Notes: generated from the sequence alone by a model not told the origin. DNA of 64,000 nt from Indolivaga capnocytophagoides DSM 22835 (GCF_000426485.1 NZ_AUFL01000010.1:1-64000), one strand, 5' to 3'; counted from the stretch's first letter, positions 51,452 through 61,378 are shown. A program made the numbers and translations.

Positions 51452-52294
51452 ATGAAACGAGTAGCTATTCAAGGCGGATTAGGAGCATATCACGGGATTG
51501 CCGCAGAGAATTTTTTCGAAGAAGAAGTTGAAATTGTACCATGCGCAACTTTCAAAGACATCTTTACGGGAATAAAAAAAGATCCGAACCTGATTGGCAT
51601 CATGGCGATTGAAAATACCATTGCCGGAAGTTTACTCGGTAATTATGACTTGTTGAAAAATAGTAAGCTGCCCATTGCCGGAGAGTATAAGCAACGGATC
51701 TCTCATTGTTTGGCAGTGCTTCCCGGACAAACTATTCATGATGTGAAAGAGGTGATCTCTCATCCGATTGCCTTAATGCAGTGTGTTGAATTTTTGGAAA
51801 CTCTTCCGGGAGTGAAAGTGGTTGAGCATGAAGATACGGCTTTGGCTGCCCGTGATATTGCCCAGAAGCAGTTGTCGGGAGTAGCCGCGATTTGCAGTGA
51901 AAGAGCTGCTGAAATTTACGGATTAGAAATACTAGCGAGAGGAATTGAGACTAATAAGCACAATTTTACTCGCTTTCTTATTTTTGGTAACCGCTGGATT
52001 GTTGATGAAGTACAGAAAGATGAAGTGATCAACAAATCTTCTATTGTATTTACCGTGGCGCATACCGAAGGTAGCTTGTCTCAGGTATTATCGGTGTTGT
52101 CGTTTTATCACATCAGTCTGACCAAAATACAATCTCTTCCGATTATAGGCCGTGAGTGGGAATACCAATTTTATGTAGATGTGAAATTTGACGATTATGC
52201 CCGATATCAACAAGCTCTTAATGCGATACGTCCTCTCAGTAGTGATCTGAAGATATTGGGAGATTATCCCGAAGGAAGGCAAAGCGAACTGTAA
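51452..52294 (+). CDS. pheA: Prephenate dehydratase
   Basis: A 280-residue enzyme making phenylpyruvate from prephenate. The catalytic PDT domain has VAIQGGLGAYHGIAAENFF, IMAIENTIAGSLLGNYDLL, ISHPIALMQC, DTALAARDIA and the substrate motif NFTRFLIF (Thr-Arg-Phe). The C-terminal ACT domain, FTVAHTEGSLSQVLSVLSFYHISLTKIQSLPIIGREWEYQFYVD, carries the phenylalanine feedback site. There is no fused chorismate mutase; that activity is supplied by the last gene of the operon. It is the first structural gene after the Phe/Tyr attenuator. Confidence 0.96.
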   Translation: MKRVAIQGGLGAYHGIAAENFFEEEVEIVPCATFKDIFTGIKKDPNLIGIMAIENTIAGSLLGNYDLLKNSKLPIAGEYKQRISHCLAVLPGQTIHDVKEVISHPIALMQCVEFLETLPGVKVVEHEDTALAARDIAQKQLSGVAAICSERAAEIYGLEILARGIETNKHNFTRFLIFGNRWIVDEVQKDEVINKSSIVFTVAHTEGSLSQVLSVLSFYHISLTKIQSLPIIGREWEYQFYVDVKFDDYARYQQALNAIRPLSSDLKILGDYPEGRQSEL

Positions 52295-52332
52295 GTCAAA
52301 AAGTAAAGAAAAATAACTATCAATATAAAGTT

Positions 52333-53502
52333 ATGAGTGCAAAACAAATAATACCGGCTCAACGCCTCGACTCGATCAGCGAATATTACTTTTCGAAGAA
52401 GTTGCAGGAAGTTGCACAAATGAATGCTGATGGTAAAAAGGTGATCAGCCTAGGAATCGGTAGTCCCGATTTTCCTCCATCCGATGCAACAATAAAAGCA
52501 TTGTGTGAAACCTCTCAAAAAAGTGATGTACACGGCTATCAATCTCATATTGGGATACCCGAACTGCGCAAAGCTTTTGCCGGATGGTATAAAAAATGGT
52601 ACAGGGTTGAATTAAATCCTGCGAATGAGATTCTTCCGCTGATCGGATCTAAAGAAGGTATTATTTATATATCACTTGCGTTTCTCAATCCGGGAGATTC
52701 GGTTTTGGTTCCTAATCCGGGTTATCCGACTTATTCGTCTAACAGTAAATTGGTGCAGGCGAATATACAGACTTATGATCTGGATGAAAATAACGGATGG
52801 CAACCCGACTTTGATGCTCTTGAGAAGCTCGATTTGTCTAAAACCAAATTGATGTGGGTAAATTATCCGAATATGCCTACAGGAGCAAATGCTACAATGG
52901 AATTATTCGAAAAGCTGGTAGCTTTCGGTAAAAAGCATGGAATAGTAATTATCAATGACAATCCATACAGTTTTATTCTGAATGATTATCCCATCAGTAT
53001 CTTAGAAGTTGAAGGAGCTAAAGATATTTGTATCGAGCTCAATTCGATGAGTAAAGCGCATAATATGCCCGGTTGGCGTATGGGGATACTGGCTTCTAAT
53101 CCACAGTTTATACAATGGATACTAAAGGTTGAGAGTAATATCGAGAGTGGTATTTTCAAGCCCATGCAGGTTGCTGCTGTTGCCGCATTGGAATGCGGGG
53201 CTGATTGGTATGAAGCCAATAATACTCGTTACCGTTCGCGCCGAAAAATAGCAGAAGAGATAATGAATGTATTAGGCTGTACTTTCGATCCGAAACAATC
53301 AGGAATGTTTCTGTGGGGAAAGATCCCTGACAGATATAAGAGCAGCGAAGAACTTGCAGATAAATTGCTGTATGAAGCGAATGTATTTATTACCCCCGGA
53401 TTTATATTCGGAAGCAATGGCGAACGATATATTCGTATTTCATTGTGTTGTAAGGATGTTCAATTGCAGGAAGCCCTGGAACGGGTGAAAAAAATAATTT
53501 GA
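52333..53502 (+). CDS. Class I/II PLP aminotransferase (aromatic amino acid transamination)
   Basis: A 389-residue fold-type I aminotransferase: ISEYYFSKKLQEV near the N-terminus, LGIGSPDFPPSDATIKAL, the PLP-binding region GSKEGIIYISLAFLNPGDSVLVPNPGYPTY, WVNYPNMPTGA, INDNPYSFIL (Asp, Tyr), and the catalytic Lys in ELNSMSKAHNMPGWRMG (near residue 240). By operon position it most likely converts phenylpyruvate and/or 4-hydroxyphenylpyruvate to Phe/Tyr. Motifs alone would also fit an aspartate or LL-DAP type enzyme. Confidence 0.88.
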   Translation: MSAKQIIPAQRLDSISEYYFSKKLQEVAQMNADGKKVISLGIGSPDFPPSDATIKALCETSQKSDVHGYQSHIGIPELRKAFAGWYKKWYRVELNPANEILPLIGSKEGIIYISLAFLNPGDSVLVPNPGYPTYSSNSKLVQANIQTYDLDENNGWQPDFDALEKLDLSKTKLMWVNYPNMPTGANATMELFEKLVAFGKKHGIVIINDNPYSFILNDYPISILEVEGAKDICIELNSMSKAHNMPGWRMGILASNPQFIQWILKVESNIESGIFKPMQVAAVAALECGADWYEANNTRYRSRRKIAEEIMNVLGCTFDPKQSGMFLWGKIPDRYKSSEELADKLLYEANVFITPGFIFGSNGERYIRISLCCKDVQLQEALERVKKII

Positions 53503-53506
53503 TCCG

Positions 53507-54052
53507 ATGATAAGACCTTCTGAATATATATTAAGAGATAGCCGTCATTTAATTGTCAGACAAGCGAGCCTTGATGATGCAGAAGAAATTCTGTCTGTTG
53601 TGAAAGAATATATCGGAGAAACAGAGTTTATACCTTATGTTGAGGGCGAGTTTAATCCCTCTTTGGAGGATGAAAAAAAATGGATACAATCTTTCAATAC
53701 ATCTAATAGCCTACTGCTTTTAGCGGAGGTTGATGGAAAGATAGTGGGTAATATAAGCGTAAATGGTATGACCCGAAAAATGATGAGCCATGCATCCTGT
53801 ATAGGTATCGGTATATTGAAAGAATATAGGGGCTTGGGTATCGGATCTTTTTTATTCGAAAAAGTATTGGAGTGGGCAAAAGAAAATCCTGTTGTTGAAA
53901 TACTTTGGCTGGAGACATATGCGACTAATAGAGCCGGGTTGGCTTTGTATGGGAAAATGGGGTTTAAGGAAATCGGGCGTCATCCTGATTTTGTAAAACT
54001 ATCCGATACTGAATATGTGGATAATGTAATAATGACTTTGAAGGTAAAATAA
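53507..54052 (+). CDS. GNAT family N-acetyltransferase within the aromatic operon
   Basis: A 181-residue GNAT protein: LIVRQASLDDAEEILSVVKEYIGETEF, EVDGKIVGNISVNG, motif A IGIGILKEYRGLGIGSFLFEKVLEWAKE near residues 104-131, and TNRAGLALYGKMGFKEIGRHPDF. It is 4 bp from the aminotransferase and 21 bp before the DAHP synthase gene, so it is cotranscribed. It is not a known step of aromatic synthesis; it may be an insertion into the ancestral operon or acetylate a pathway product. Confidence 0.85.
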   Translation: MIRPSEYILRDSRHLIVRQASLDDAEEILSVVKEYIGETEFIPYVEGEFNPSLEDEKKWIQSFNTSNSLLLLAEVDGKIVGNISVNGMTRKMMSHASCIGIGILKEYRGLGIGSFLFEKVLEWAKENPVVEILWLETYATNRAGLALYGKMGFKEIGRHPDFVKLSDTEYVDNVIMTLKVK

Positions 54053-54073
54053 ATAATTAAACAAATATAAACG

Positions 54074-55138
54074 ATGAAACTAGATTCAATCTTACTTCCG
54101 GGAGTAGATCCCAAACGTCCTTTGGTAATTGCAGGCCCATGTAGTGCCGAAACCGAAGATCAGGTAATGGCAGCGGCTACACAATTGGCAGCGGATGGTG
54201 TGAAAATAATGCGTGCAGGTATCTGGAAGCCACGTACCAAACCGGGTGGTTTTGAAGGTATCGGAAGCGAAGGTCTTGCTTGGCTGAAAACGGTAAAGCA
54301 AGAAACAGGTATGTATGTTTCGACTGAAGTTGCTACACAAAAACATGTTTACGAGGCACTTAAATACGGAGTAGATTTACTTTGGATCGGTGCTCGTACA
54401 ACAGCCAACCCTTTTGCCGTACAGGAAATCGCAGAAGCACTGCAAGGTGTGGATATACCTGTATTGGTGAAAAACCCGGTGAACCCTGATCTTGAATTAT
54501 GGATTGGAGCATTGGAGCGTTTGAGTAATGTCGGTCTGACCAGAATCGGAGCTATACACCGAGGATTCAGTTCTTTCGATAAAAAGATCTACCGTAACCT
54601 TCCTCAATGGCATATTCCTATCGAATTGAAACGTCGTTACCCGCATCTTCCTATTATCTGTGACCCTAGCCATATCGGAGGAAAACGTGATTTGATAGCT
54701 CCTCTTTCTCAACAGGCTATGGATTTGGGCTTCGAAGGTTTGATTATCGAATCTCACTGCGATCCTGATAATGCGTGGAGTGATGCTTCTCAACAGGTAA
54801 CACCTTCTCGTTTGAAAGAAATTATTGGCGGATTAGTTATCCGTGATGGAAAGAAACAAACAACTGAGGATTTGTCGGGACTTCGCCGTCAGATTGATGA
54901 ACTGGATGATCAGCTTCTTGAGCTTATCGCTAAACGTATGCGTGTTTCGAAAGAAATCGGCACCTTTAAGAAAGAGCACGACATGACTATCGTACAGACT
55001 GATCGGTATGATGAAATTCTGACAAAACGTATTTCTCAAGCAACAGAAATGGGAATGAACCCTGAATTCATGCGTGTAATCCTTGAAGCTATTCACGAAG
55101 AATCGGTACGTGTACAGTTGGATATTCTGAATAAATAA
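54074..55138 (+). CDS. Bifunctional DAHP synthase / chorismate mutase
   Basis: A 354-residue fusion. The N-terminal DAHP synthase of the KDO8PS-like (I-beta) type has VIAGPCSAETEDQV, MRAGIWKPRTKPGGFEGIGSEGL, TEVATQKHV, and ICDPSHIGGKRDLI for metal and substrate binding. From residue ~272 an AroQ-type chorismate mutase follows: LSGLRRQIDELDDQLLELIAKRMRVSKEIGTFKKEHDM, then DRYDEIL and EAIHEESVRVQ. It supplies both the first step of the shikimate pathway and the chorismate-to-prephenate step used by pheA. A prephenate dehydrogenase (tyrA) does not follow; a terminator does. Confidence 0.94.
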   Translation: MKLDSILLPGVDPKRPLVIAGPCSAETEDQVMAAATQLAADGVKIMRAGIWKPRTKPGGFEGIGSEGLAWLKTVKQETGMYVSTEVATQKHVYEALKYGVDLLWIGARTTANPFAVQEIAEALQGVDIPVLVKNPVNPDLELWIGALERLSNVGLTRIGAIHRGFSSFDKKIYRNLPQWHIPIELKRRYPHLPIICDPSHIGGKRDLIAPLSQQAMDLGFEGLIIESHCDPDNAWSDASQQVTPSRLKEIIGGLVIRDGKKQTTEDLSGLRRQIDELDDQLLELIAKRMRVSKEIGTFKKEHDMTIVQTDRYDEILTKRISQATEMGMNPEFMRVILEAIHEESVRVQLDILNK

Positions 55139-55159
55139 TAATAGAGATGTCATCTATAC

Positions 55160-55188
55160 AAAAAGCTCCGAATATTCGGAGCTTTTTT
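55160..55188. terminator. Terminator of the aromatic operon
   Basis: A 29-bp near-perfect palindrome centred on GCTCCGAATATTCGGAGC with flanking A and T runs. It is able to act for both convergent units. Confidence 0.9.
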
Positions 55189-55211
55189 GTTTTATCTAAG
55201 TAAGTTAAAAT

Positions 55212-55225
55212 AGGTCTGAGATTTA
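55212..55225. repeat. Degenerate dispersed palindrome AGGTCTGAGATTTA
   Basis: One arm is intact and the other decayed. It overlaps the stop codon of the VWA gene. Confidence 0.35.
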
Positions 55226-56614
55226 CTTTTTCATCTTCTTTCTTTCGTAGTTTAAACTCTTTACAGATTTTTGAAGTATCATTTTATCTTCCCTGTTCAT
55301 CTGTTGTACTTCGTCCATGTTGTCGAGATATTCCTGCATCTTTACTTCTTGTTTGTTGAGTTCTTCCGATGGAATGTCTTTTTGGACTGCCTTTAAACGG
55401 ATAATGGCAGATGAAGCTTTTTCTTTCGCCGAACTATAATCATTCTTATCTACATCCGAAAGAATCAGATCGAAAGTATCGGTAGCCTCAAATAGTGCAA
55501 TAAGTTCTTCTACCTGTTTACTCTTATGTTCTGCTATTTGTTTTGTATCTGTTGTTTCCTGCATTGTCAGGTTTATAGTTACAGACTTGGATGAGAAAGT
55601 TTCGGCATCGGTATAATCCATCTTTACCGGAAAATTTAGTTCTTTTACCTGAGAATCTGCGATTTTTACCTTTAAGAGAAACACTTTATCTTCTTTGGTG
55701 AAGATATCATTCAGAGCAACTGTGATTTTGCCGTTTTCTTCAATATGAGGATATCCGTATACTTTTTCACATTTGACGCCCGAGGGTAATTCAATCGTTA
55801 CTGCTGTATTCTGTGCAACCACGTTAAGTAAACCTTCTAATTCTTTTGCGAAGATTTCGGGTATACGGTCTGCCTTATCGATATAGTAATAATTTCCACG
55901 ACCCGATTCTGCCATTTGTGTAAGCAGGTCTTCATCGTATTCGCTTCCCAGTCCGAATGTGGAGAGAGCAATGCCTTCTTCCTGAAACTTGCCCGAAGCT
56001 ATTTTGTTTAATTGTATGGGATTGGTTATTCCGGTATTGGCAAGTCCGTCGGTAAGAAGTAGAACTCGGTTTACATAATTCGATTTCTTTGTACCGGCTA
56101 CCTGTTTGTATCCTTCCAGAGTTCCACCGCTGAGATTAGTCATGTTTCGTGAAGTTATTTTATCTATCTTCTCGATCAGCAGTTCCTTGTTTTTTACTTG
56201 TTGGGACGGTGACGTTACTTCGACAATGTCATCGTAATTTACAATCGATAAATAATCTTCAGAAGACAATTGTTTCACGACAAATTTAGCTGCATCTTTT
56301 GCAAATTTCATAGCATTACCGCTCATTGATCCGCTTCTGTCAAGTACTAATGAGATATTGAGGGGTACTCGTTTTTTTTCTGTTTGTTTTTCGTTTCCCA
56401 TTATTTTTACGGCAATATAAGCGTATTTCTCTTTCCCGTTTTTATCCCAGTATTGATTGTTTGCAGATGCCGACCATGTTAATACACCTTCGTTTGAGGT
56501 TGCGATACTGTTTGTTCCGGAACCGTTTTCTGTTTGTTGTTTCTTGCCTGAGTTACATGCTGAAAGAGAGGATAATATTATTATCCCGAGAAAAAATGAT
56601 AACGTCTTTTTCAT
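55223..56614 (-). CDS. VWA-domain lipoprotein
   Basis: A 463-residue lipoprotein with signal MKKTLSFFLGIIILSSLSAC (lipobox SLSAC). It carries a von Willebrand factor A domain (~85-260) with an intact MIDAS: LDRSGSMSG near 91-99, the Thr in MTNLSGGTL, and LLTDGLANTGI. After it come a beta-rich section (VAQNTAVTIELPSGVKCEKVYG...) and a helical, lysine-rich C-terminus. This resembles YfbK-type proteins but is shorter. It is probably periplasmic and metal-dependent in ligand binding. A perfect palindrome of the dispersed family lies 39 bp upstream of the start. Confidence 0.85.
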   Translation of the reverse strand: MKKTLSFFLGIIILSSLSACNSGKKQQTENGSGTNSIATSNEGVLTWSASANNQYWDKNGKEKYAYIAVKIMGNEKQTEKKRVPLNISLVLDRSGSMSGNAMKFAKDAAKFVVKQLSSEDYLSIVNYDDIVEVTSPSQQVKNKELLIEKIDKITSRNMTNLSGGTLEGYKQVAGTKKSNYVNRVLLLTDGLANTGITNPIQLNKIASGKFQEEGIALSTFGLGSEYDEDLLTQMAESGRGNYYYIDKADRIPEIFAKELEGLLNVVAQNTAVTIELPSGVKCEKVYGYPHIEENGKITVALNDIFTKEDKVFLLKVKIADSQVKELNFPVKMDYTDAETFSSKSVTINLTMQETTDTKQIAEHKSKQVEELIALFEATDTFDLILSDVDKNDYSSAKEKASSAIIRLKAVQKDIPSEELNKQEVKMQEYLDNMDEVQQMNREDKMILQKSVKSLNYERKKMKK

Positions 56615-56652
56615 AAGCGGTAGTGTTGATTCTTATTAATTCTTTTGATTGC

Positions 56653-56669
56653 TAAGGTCTGAGACCTTA
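56653..56669. repeat. Perfect 17-bp palindrome TAAGGTCTGAGACCTTA upstream of the VWA gene
   Basis: A perfect inverted repeat, 39 bp before the VWA start on the minus strand. Confidence 0.75.
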
Positions 56670-56738
56670 TTTACTCTTTTATAGAGTATAAATTACCGCT
56701 GTATCCATAATTAAAGATGTTAAAGAAATGAAAAACAA

Positions 56739-57089
56739 CTAAGTTCTTATTTTTATCATCTTCTGAAGAATATCATTTATAATCTTCATCGGTAAATCTT
56801 CGTTGGGATCTATCAGGAGTATTTTCATTTTAGACCTTTTTTCTTTCAACAGAGCCGGATGATCTATCAGAGCTCCATCTACGAATCCAATATATGGTTG
56901 TTTATACTTCTTGTGGATCCATAAATAGCAGCAATTCTTGCCTTTATAGACAAAAAAGGGTAGTTCCCATTTCCATGCTTCAGATATATTCGAGTCTAAA
57001 CTGAGGATATGCTGTCTTAAAAACTGCAAGCATATATTTGTATTTTCATCATGCTGCAGAAAAAAAGAATCAATAGGGCGAAGATCCAT
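56739..57089 (-). CDS. DUF1801-family protein
   Basis: A 116-residue soluble protein with the DUF1801/YdhG-like fold pattern: LRQHILSLDSNISEAWKWELPFFVYKGKNCCYLWIHKKYKQPYIGFVDG, where EAWKW-x-xPFF-x-Y-x-G-K is diagnostic, and a C-terminal helix (NDILQKMIKI). The function of this small family is not established; members occur as iron-related or stress proteins by fold similarity only. The gene is single, next to a divergent Crp-type regulator. Confidence 0.75.
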   Translation of the reverse strand: MDLRPIDSFFLQHDENTNICLQFLRQHILSLDSNISEAWKWELPFFVYKGKNCCYLWIHKKYKQPYIGFVDGALIDHPALLKEKRSKMKILLIDPNEDLPMKIINDILQKMIKIRT

Positions 57090-57220
57090 TTCAATTGTTA
57101 TTAACTGTTTGTTTAGGTGGATGTACTTTATGTTGTCTAATGTAGCAAAAAGGTCTTGATCTCTACTGAAACTATCTAATTATTTCTTATGTTTATACTT
57201 GTTATATAAAATCTGAAGAA

Positions 57221-57811
57221 TTGAATAATTTCGACAAGATTAAAGCGAATATAGATTCCATTGTCTCCTTAAATTCCGAAGAGTGGGATTCTCTCAGGAA
57301 TGATATCAGCTTCGTACATTTGAAAAAAGGAGATTTTTTCTTGCAAGAGAGAGCTGTTTGCAAAGAGATAGCATTTATAGACAAAGGAGCCCTGATTTAT
57401 TCGAGAAGCCTTGATAATGGGGACGAGATAACCAGTGATTTTGCTTTTGAGAACGAATGGGTAACAAACAATTATAGCCGTTTGAATAATTCTCCATCTA
57501 ATTTGAATATCAAAGCTATAGAAGACAGTAACCTTCTTGTGATAACACATCAGAATCTTACCTGCTTATATGACCGTATTCCGATGATTGAGCGGTTTAG
57601 CCGCATTCTCATGGAACAGGCCTATTTGAAGATTGTAGGGTTGAGTATCGATCTACAGACATTATCTGCCACAGACAGATATTTAAAACTAATGCAGACT
57701 TATCCTGAAATATTTCAACGGGTTCCTCTTTATCATATCGCTAACTATCTGGGTATTGCTCCTAAATCTTTGAGCAGAATCCGTAATTCCATATTTTCTT
57801 CGGGAAAATAA
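57221..57811 (+). CDS. Crp/Fnr-family transcriptional regulator
   Basis: A 196-residue regulator. The cyclic-nucleotide-binding-like domain spans ~15-120 (VHLKKGDFFLQERAVCKEIAFIDKGALIYSRSLDNGDEITSDFAFENEWV). The C-terminal segment RYLKLMQTYPEIFQRVPLYHIANYLGIAPKSLSRIRN is the short HTH of Bacteroidota Crp-like proteins (recognition helix PKSLSRIR). The start is a TTG at 57221; no ATG lies in frame upstream or near it, so an unusual start codon is likely. The ligand is unknown. Confidence 0.82.
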   Translation: MNNFDKIKANIDSIVSLNSEEWDSLRNDISFVHLKKGDFFLQERAVCKEIAFIDKGALIYSRSLDNGDEITSDFAFENEWVTNNYSRLNNSPSNLNIKAIEDSNLLVITHQNLTCLYDRIPMIERFSRILMEQAYLKIVGLSIDLQTLSATDRYLKLMQTYPEIFQRVPLYHIANYLGIAPKSLSRIRNSIFSSGK

Positions 57812-57913
57812 TTTGGTAACAAATGTGGAGAAGATAACCTGATTTGTTTTCTGAAATTTGCTTTTAGCTAATCAATATTTGGTTAGAGGTCATAGAGGTT
57901 TTAAAGTAAATGA

Positions 57914-58498
57914 ATGTCAGAAATGAAAAAGATTATTATTCAGTGTGTTATGTTCTTCTCTGTGTTTGGGTTATTTGCTCAGGATAATTCTAATATAAGC
58001 ACAAGTCCGAAACAGGCCTTAGAGGTCGAAAGTTTATTTCCTATGTTTTTTACGGGTGGTTTTCATATTGGTGCAGGTTATCGTTATGAACGTTTCAGGG
58101 TAAGAGTCAGTTTGATAAACGGGGGAGATTATAATGCCGAAAAAGCAGGTGTGAATAATTTATCCCAGGATTTTAAGAGGTATTATAAAACATCACCGGG
58201 TATTTTCTTTGGCTATAATGTATGGAAAAATCTGGAATTGTATGGTTTTGTTGAGTTACATAAGTTCGAAGTTGAGCAGAGAAGTTCGGGTATAAAGAAA
58301 GACCTGCACAGTACAGATTACGGAGGAGGAATCGGTTATCAGTTTTTTTTGTGGAAAGGGTTATATCTTCAACCTGCATTTCATGTATATTGCAGAAAGG
58401 ATAAGGGCCTCGATTTTGGAGACGTTCAGTATAAAATCCCGAATGTGGATTTATCTCCGGTTATCAGAATAGGTTATCGATTTTGGAATAATCGATAA
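57914..58498 (+). CDS. Small exported protein, probable outer-membrane beta-barrel
   Basis: A 194-residue protein. The signal peptide is within MSEMKKIIIQCVMFFSVFGLFAQ; the second ATG (57923, MKKIII) may be the true start. The mature part has alternating amphipathic strands: FHIGAGYRYERFRVRVSLING, PGIFFGYNVWKNLELYGFVELHKF, YGGGIGYQFFLWKGLYLQPAFHVYCR, and a C-terminal PVIRIGYRFW ending in an aromatic-rich strand, as in eight-stranded OmpA/OmpW-like barrels. It is 102 bp downstream of the Crp-type gene and may be its target. Confidence 0.65.
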   Translation: MSEMKKIIIQCVMFFSVFGLFAQDNSNISTSPKQALEVESLFPMFFTGGFHIGAGYRYERFRVRVSLINGGDYNAEKAGVNNLSQDFKRYYKTSPGIFFGYNVWKNLELYGFVELHKFEVEQRSSGIKKDLHSTDYGGGIGYQFFLWKGLYLQPAFHVYCRKDKGLDFGDVQYKIPNVDLSPVIRIGYRFWNNR

Positions 58499-58536
58499 GA
58501 AATACATTATTAAATACTTTCTGCAGCTTAATAAAG

Positions 58537-58573
58537 AGATCCGGCGATAAGAATTTCTCTTATCGCCGGATCT
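58537..58573. terminator. Bidirectional terminator between the beta-barrel gene and uvrA
   Basis: A perfect 16-bp stem AGATCCGGCGATAAGA (58537-58552) / TCTTATCGCCGGATCT (58558-58573), loop ATTTC. Confidence 0.9.
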
Positions 58574-58584
58574 TTATAGTCACT

Positions 58585-61371
58585 TTATAGTTTTTCTTTC
58601 AGAAATTTACCTGTGTACGATTTCTTATCTTTTGCTACTTGTTCGGGAGTGCCTTCGCATACGACATATCCACCTTCGAGACCGCCTTCGAGACCTATGT
58701 CGATGATGTGGTCTCCGCACTTTATCACATCCATATTGTGTTCAATTATCACCACAGTATGTCCTTTTGCGATTAGAGAATCGAATGCTTTTAATAGTGT
58801 CTTCACATCATGGAAGTGCAGCCCTGTTGTCGGTTCATCGAAGATAAAGAATGTAGGTTCTGTTTTTTCTTCAATCAGGTAAGAGGCCAGTTTTACGCGT
58901 TGATTTTCTCCTCCCGATAGGGTCGAAGATGACTGTCCCATCTTTATATAACCTAATCCTACTTCCTGTAATGCCTTCAGGCGTTTTACAATCTTTTTCT
59001 CGTTGCTTGATTTACCTTCCTGAAAGAATTCTATAGCCTGATCGACCGTCATTTCCAGAATATTGTAAATATTCATTCCACGATATTCAACATCGAGTAT
59101 TTCCTGCTTAAATCGTTTTCCTTTACAGGACTCACATTCGAGAGTTATATCTGCCATAAACTGCATCTCTATGGTAGTCTTTCCCTCACCTTTACATTCT
59201 TCGCATCGTCCTCCTTCCATATTGAAAGAGAAAAAAGCCGGTGTAAAGTGCATCTGTTTCGATAGCTGTTGATCCGCATATAACTTACGTATCTCGTCGT
59301 ATGCTTTTATGTAGGTAACAGGATTCGAGCGGGACGACTTGCCAATAGGATTCTGATCTACCATTTCGACATTCTTGATCAGTTTCAGGTCTCCTTCCAA
59401 GCCATTATATTGAACGATCTGTCCGCTGGATTCTTTATATACTTTTAAGAGGGCATTGTACAATACCTCGCAGATGAGAGACGATTTTCCCGATCCGCTG
59501 ACTCCGGTTACAACAGTCATCACGTTGAGTGGAAATTTTACGTCTATATTCTTCAGGTTATTCTGGCGTGCTCCTTTTACTTCTATGTAGTTATTCCATT
59601 TACGGCGGGGGTTCGGAACATCTATTTTTTCTTTTCCCGTAAGATATTTTACTGTATAACTGTCCGATTTTTTGTTGAGATTAGCAACATCTCCCTGATA
59701 CACGACTTCTCCTCCAAGCCGTCCGGCCTTAGGTCCTATATCAATAATGTAATCGGCTGCACGTATAATATCCTCGTCGTGTTCTACAACTATTACGGTA
59801 TTACCTATTGATTGAAGATCCCTTAATACCTTTATTAGTAAGTCTGTATCACGGGAGTGCAGACCGATACTTGGTTCGTCGAGAATGTAGAGCGATCCTA
59901 CCAGACTGCTTCCTAATGAAGTAACGAGATTGATACGCTGGCTTTCTCCTCCCGATAGCGAATTCGATAACCGATTGAGAGTAAGGTAGCCAAGCCCTAC
60001 ATTTGTCAGAAATTTAATACGGTTATTAATCTCAGTTAACAGCCGTTTTGCGATGGCTGCGTCTGTTTCATCTAATTTCAACTGGTCGAAGAATTCTTTA
60101 AGTTGGGTAACAGGCATTAATACGAGATCTGCAATCGATTTTCCTCCGACTTTAACATAGAGAGCTTCTTTTTTCAGACGAGCTCCTTTACATACCGGAC
60201 AAGTCGTTTTGCCTCTGTATCGGGCAAGCATTACCCTGTATTGTATCTTATATTGGTTTTCTTCGAGCATGCGGAAAAATGCGTCTATTCCAAATATTCC
60301 GGGTGCTCCATGCCAAAGCAGATCCCGTTCGGCTTCGGTCAGTTCGAAATAGGGGCGGTGTATCGGGAAATTCTTAGAGACGGCAGCCTGCATGAATTCG
60401 TTTTTCCACTCACTCATCTTGTCACCTTTCCAACAAAAAACAGCATCTTCGTAAACCGATAAACTTTTATTGGGTATGACCAGATCTTCGTCAATTCCCA
60501 ATACTTTACCGAATCCCTCACATTCGGGACAGGCTCCCACCGGATTATTGAAGCTGAACATCATTTCGGTCGGTTCTTCAAATTGGATACCATCCGCTTC
60601 GAACCGTTTCGAATAGTTATAAGTTTCGACTTCTTTTTCGGTATAATACCGGACAATACATTCTCCTTCTCCTTCGAAAAAGGCAGTCTCAATTGATTCC
60701 GAAAACCGGTTCAATGTCGATTTTTCCTGAGAGGTACTTAAGCGGTCTATCACCAGAAGCACATCTCCGTCTTTGATCTTCTTTTTAGATTCGAGCAGCT
60801 CGTCGATACGAATAAAATCGCCATCTATCTCTACTCGGGCAAAGCCTTCTTTTTGAAGTATATCGAGCTGTTCTTCGAGTTTGCGGTTGTCTCTTAATAT
60901 AATTTTAGTGAGGATTACCACACGGGTTCCTTCAGGATATATCCGCATTTTATCCTGAATATCTTTTACCTGATGTTTTTTTACTACGTCACCTGATATC
61001 GGAGAAATAGTCTTTCCGATACGGGCAAACAGCAGACGCAGGTATTCGTATATCTCGGTAGAGGTTCCTACCGTAGAACGGGGATTGCGTGAACTTACCT
61101 TTTGTTCGATAGCAATTGCCGGAGGAATGCCTTTGATATAATCACATTCGGGTTTGTTCATACGTCCAAGGAATTGGCGGGCATAAGACGAAAGACTTTC
61201 CACATAGCGTCTTTGTCCTTCTGCGTAAAGTGTATCGAAAGCCAATGATGATTTACCTGAACCTGATAACCCTGTAATTACTATAAATTTATTTCGGGGA
61301 ATTTCAACATCTATATTCTTGAGGTTGTTTACTCTTGCACCCTTTATGATAATATTTTTTGCTTCTGACAT
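58585..61371 (-). CDS. uvrA: Excinuclease ABC subunit A
   Basis: A 928-residue nucleotide excision repair protein. It has two ABC ATPase modules: Walker [13 protein letters not shown] near residues 33-44 and [15 protein letters not shown] near 628; signatures [12 protein letters not shown] and [12 protein letters not shown]; Walker [11 protein letters not shown] and [10 protein letters not shown]. Zinc-binding cysteines are in [17 protein letters not shown], and CEECKGEGK...CESCKGKRF. Length and order are complete. A full copy of the dispersed repeat ends 8 bp upstream of the start. Confidence 0.97.
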   Translation of the reverse strand: MSEAKNIIIKGARVNNLKNIDVEIPRNKFIVITGLSGSGKSSLAFDTLYAEGQRRYVESLSSYARQFLGRMNKPECDYIKGIPPAIAIEQKVSSRNPRSTVGTSTEIYEYLRLLFARIGKTISPISGDVVKKHQVKDIQDKMRIYPEGTRVVILTKIILRDNRKLEEQLDILQKEGFARVEIDGDFIRIDELLESKKKIKDGDVLLVIDRLSTSQEKSTLNRFSESIETAFFEGEGECIVRYYTEKEVETYNYSKRFEADGIQFEEPTEMMFSFNNPVGACPECEGFGKVLGIDEDLVIPNKSLSVYEDAVFCWKGDKMSEWKNEFMQAAVSKNFPIHRPYFELTEAERDLLWHGAPGIFGIDAFFRMLEENQYKIQYRVMLARYRGKTTCPVCKGARLKKEALYVKVGGKSIADLVLMPVTQLKEFFDQLKLDETDAAIAKRLLTEINNRIKFLTNVGLGYLTLNRLSNSLSGGESQRINLVTSLGSSLVGSLYILDEPSIGLHSRDTDLLIKVLRDLQSIGNTVIVVEHDEDIIRAADYIIDIGPKAGRLGGEVVYQGDVANLNKKSDSYTVKYLTGKEKIDVPNPRRKWNNYIEVKGARQNNLKNIDVKFPLNVMTVVTGVSGSGKSSLICEVLYNALLKVYKESSGQIVQYNGLEGDLKLIKNVEMVDQNPIGKSSRSNPVTYIKAYDEIRKLYADQQLSKQMHFTPAFFSFNMEGGRCEECKGEGKTTIEMQFMADITLECESCKGKRFKQEILDVEYRGMNIYNILEMTVDQAIEFFQEGKSSNEKKIVKRLKALQEVGLGYIKMGQSSSTLSGGENQRVKLASYLIEEKTEPTFFIFDEPTTGLHFHDVKTLLKAFDSLIAKGHTVVIIEHNMDVIKCGDHIIDIGLEGGLEGGYVVCEGTPEQVAKDKKSYTGKFLKEKL

Positions 61372-61378
61372 ACAAATA

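Noticed and set aside
57143-57162. AAAAAGGTCTTGATCTCTAC near the Crp-type gene as another palindromic repeat
   Set aside because: Only one arm matches and there is no inverted partner.
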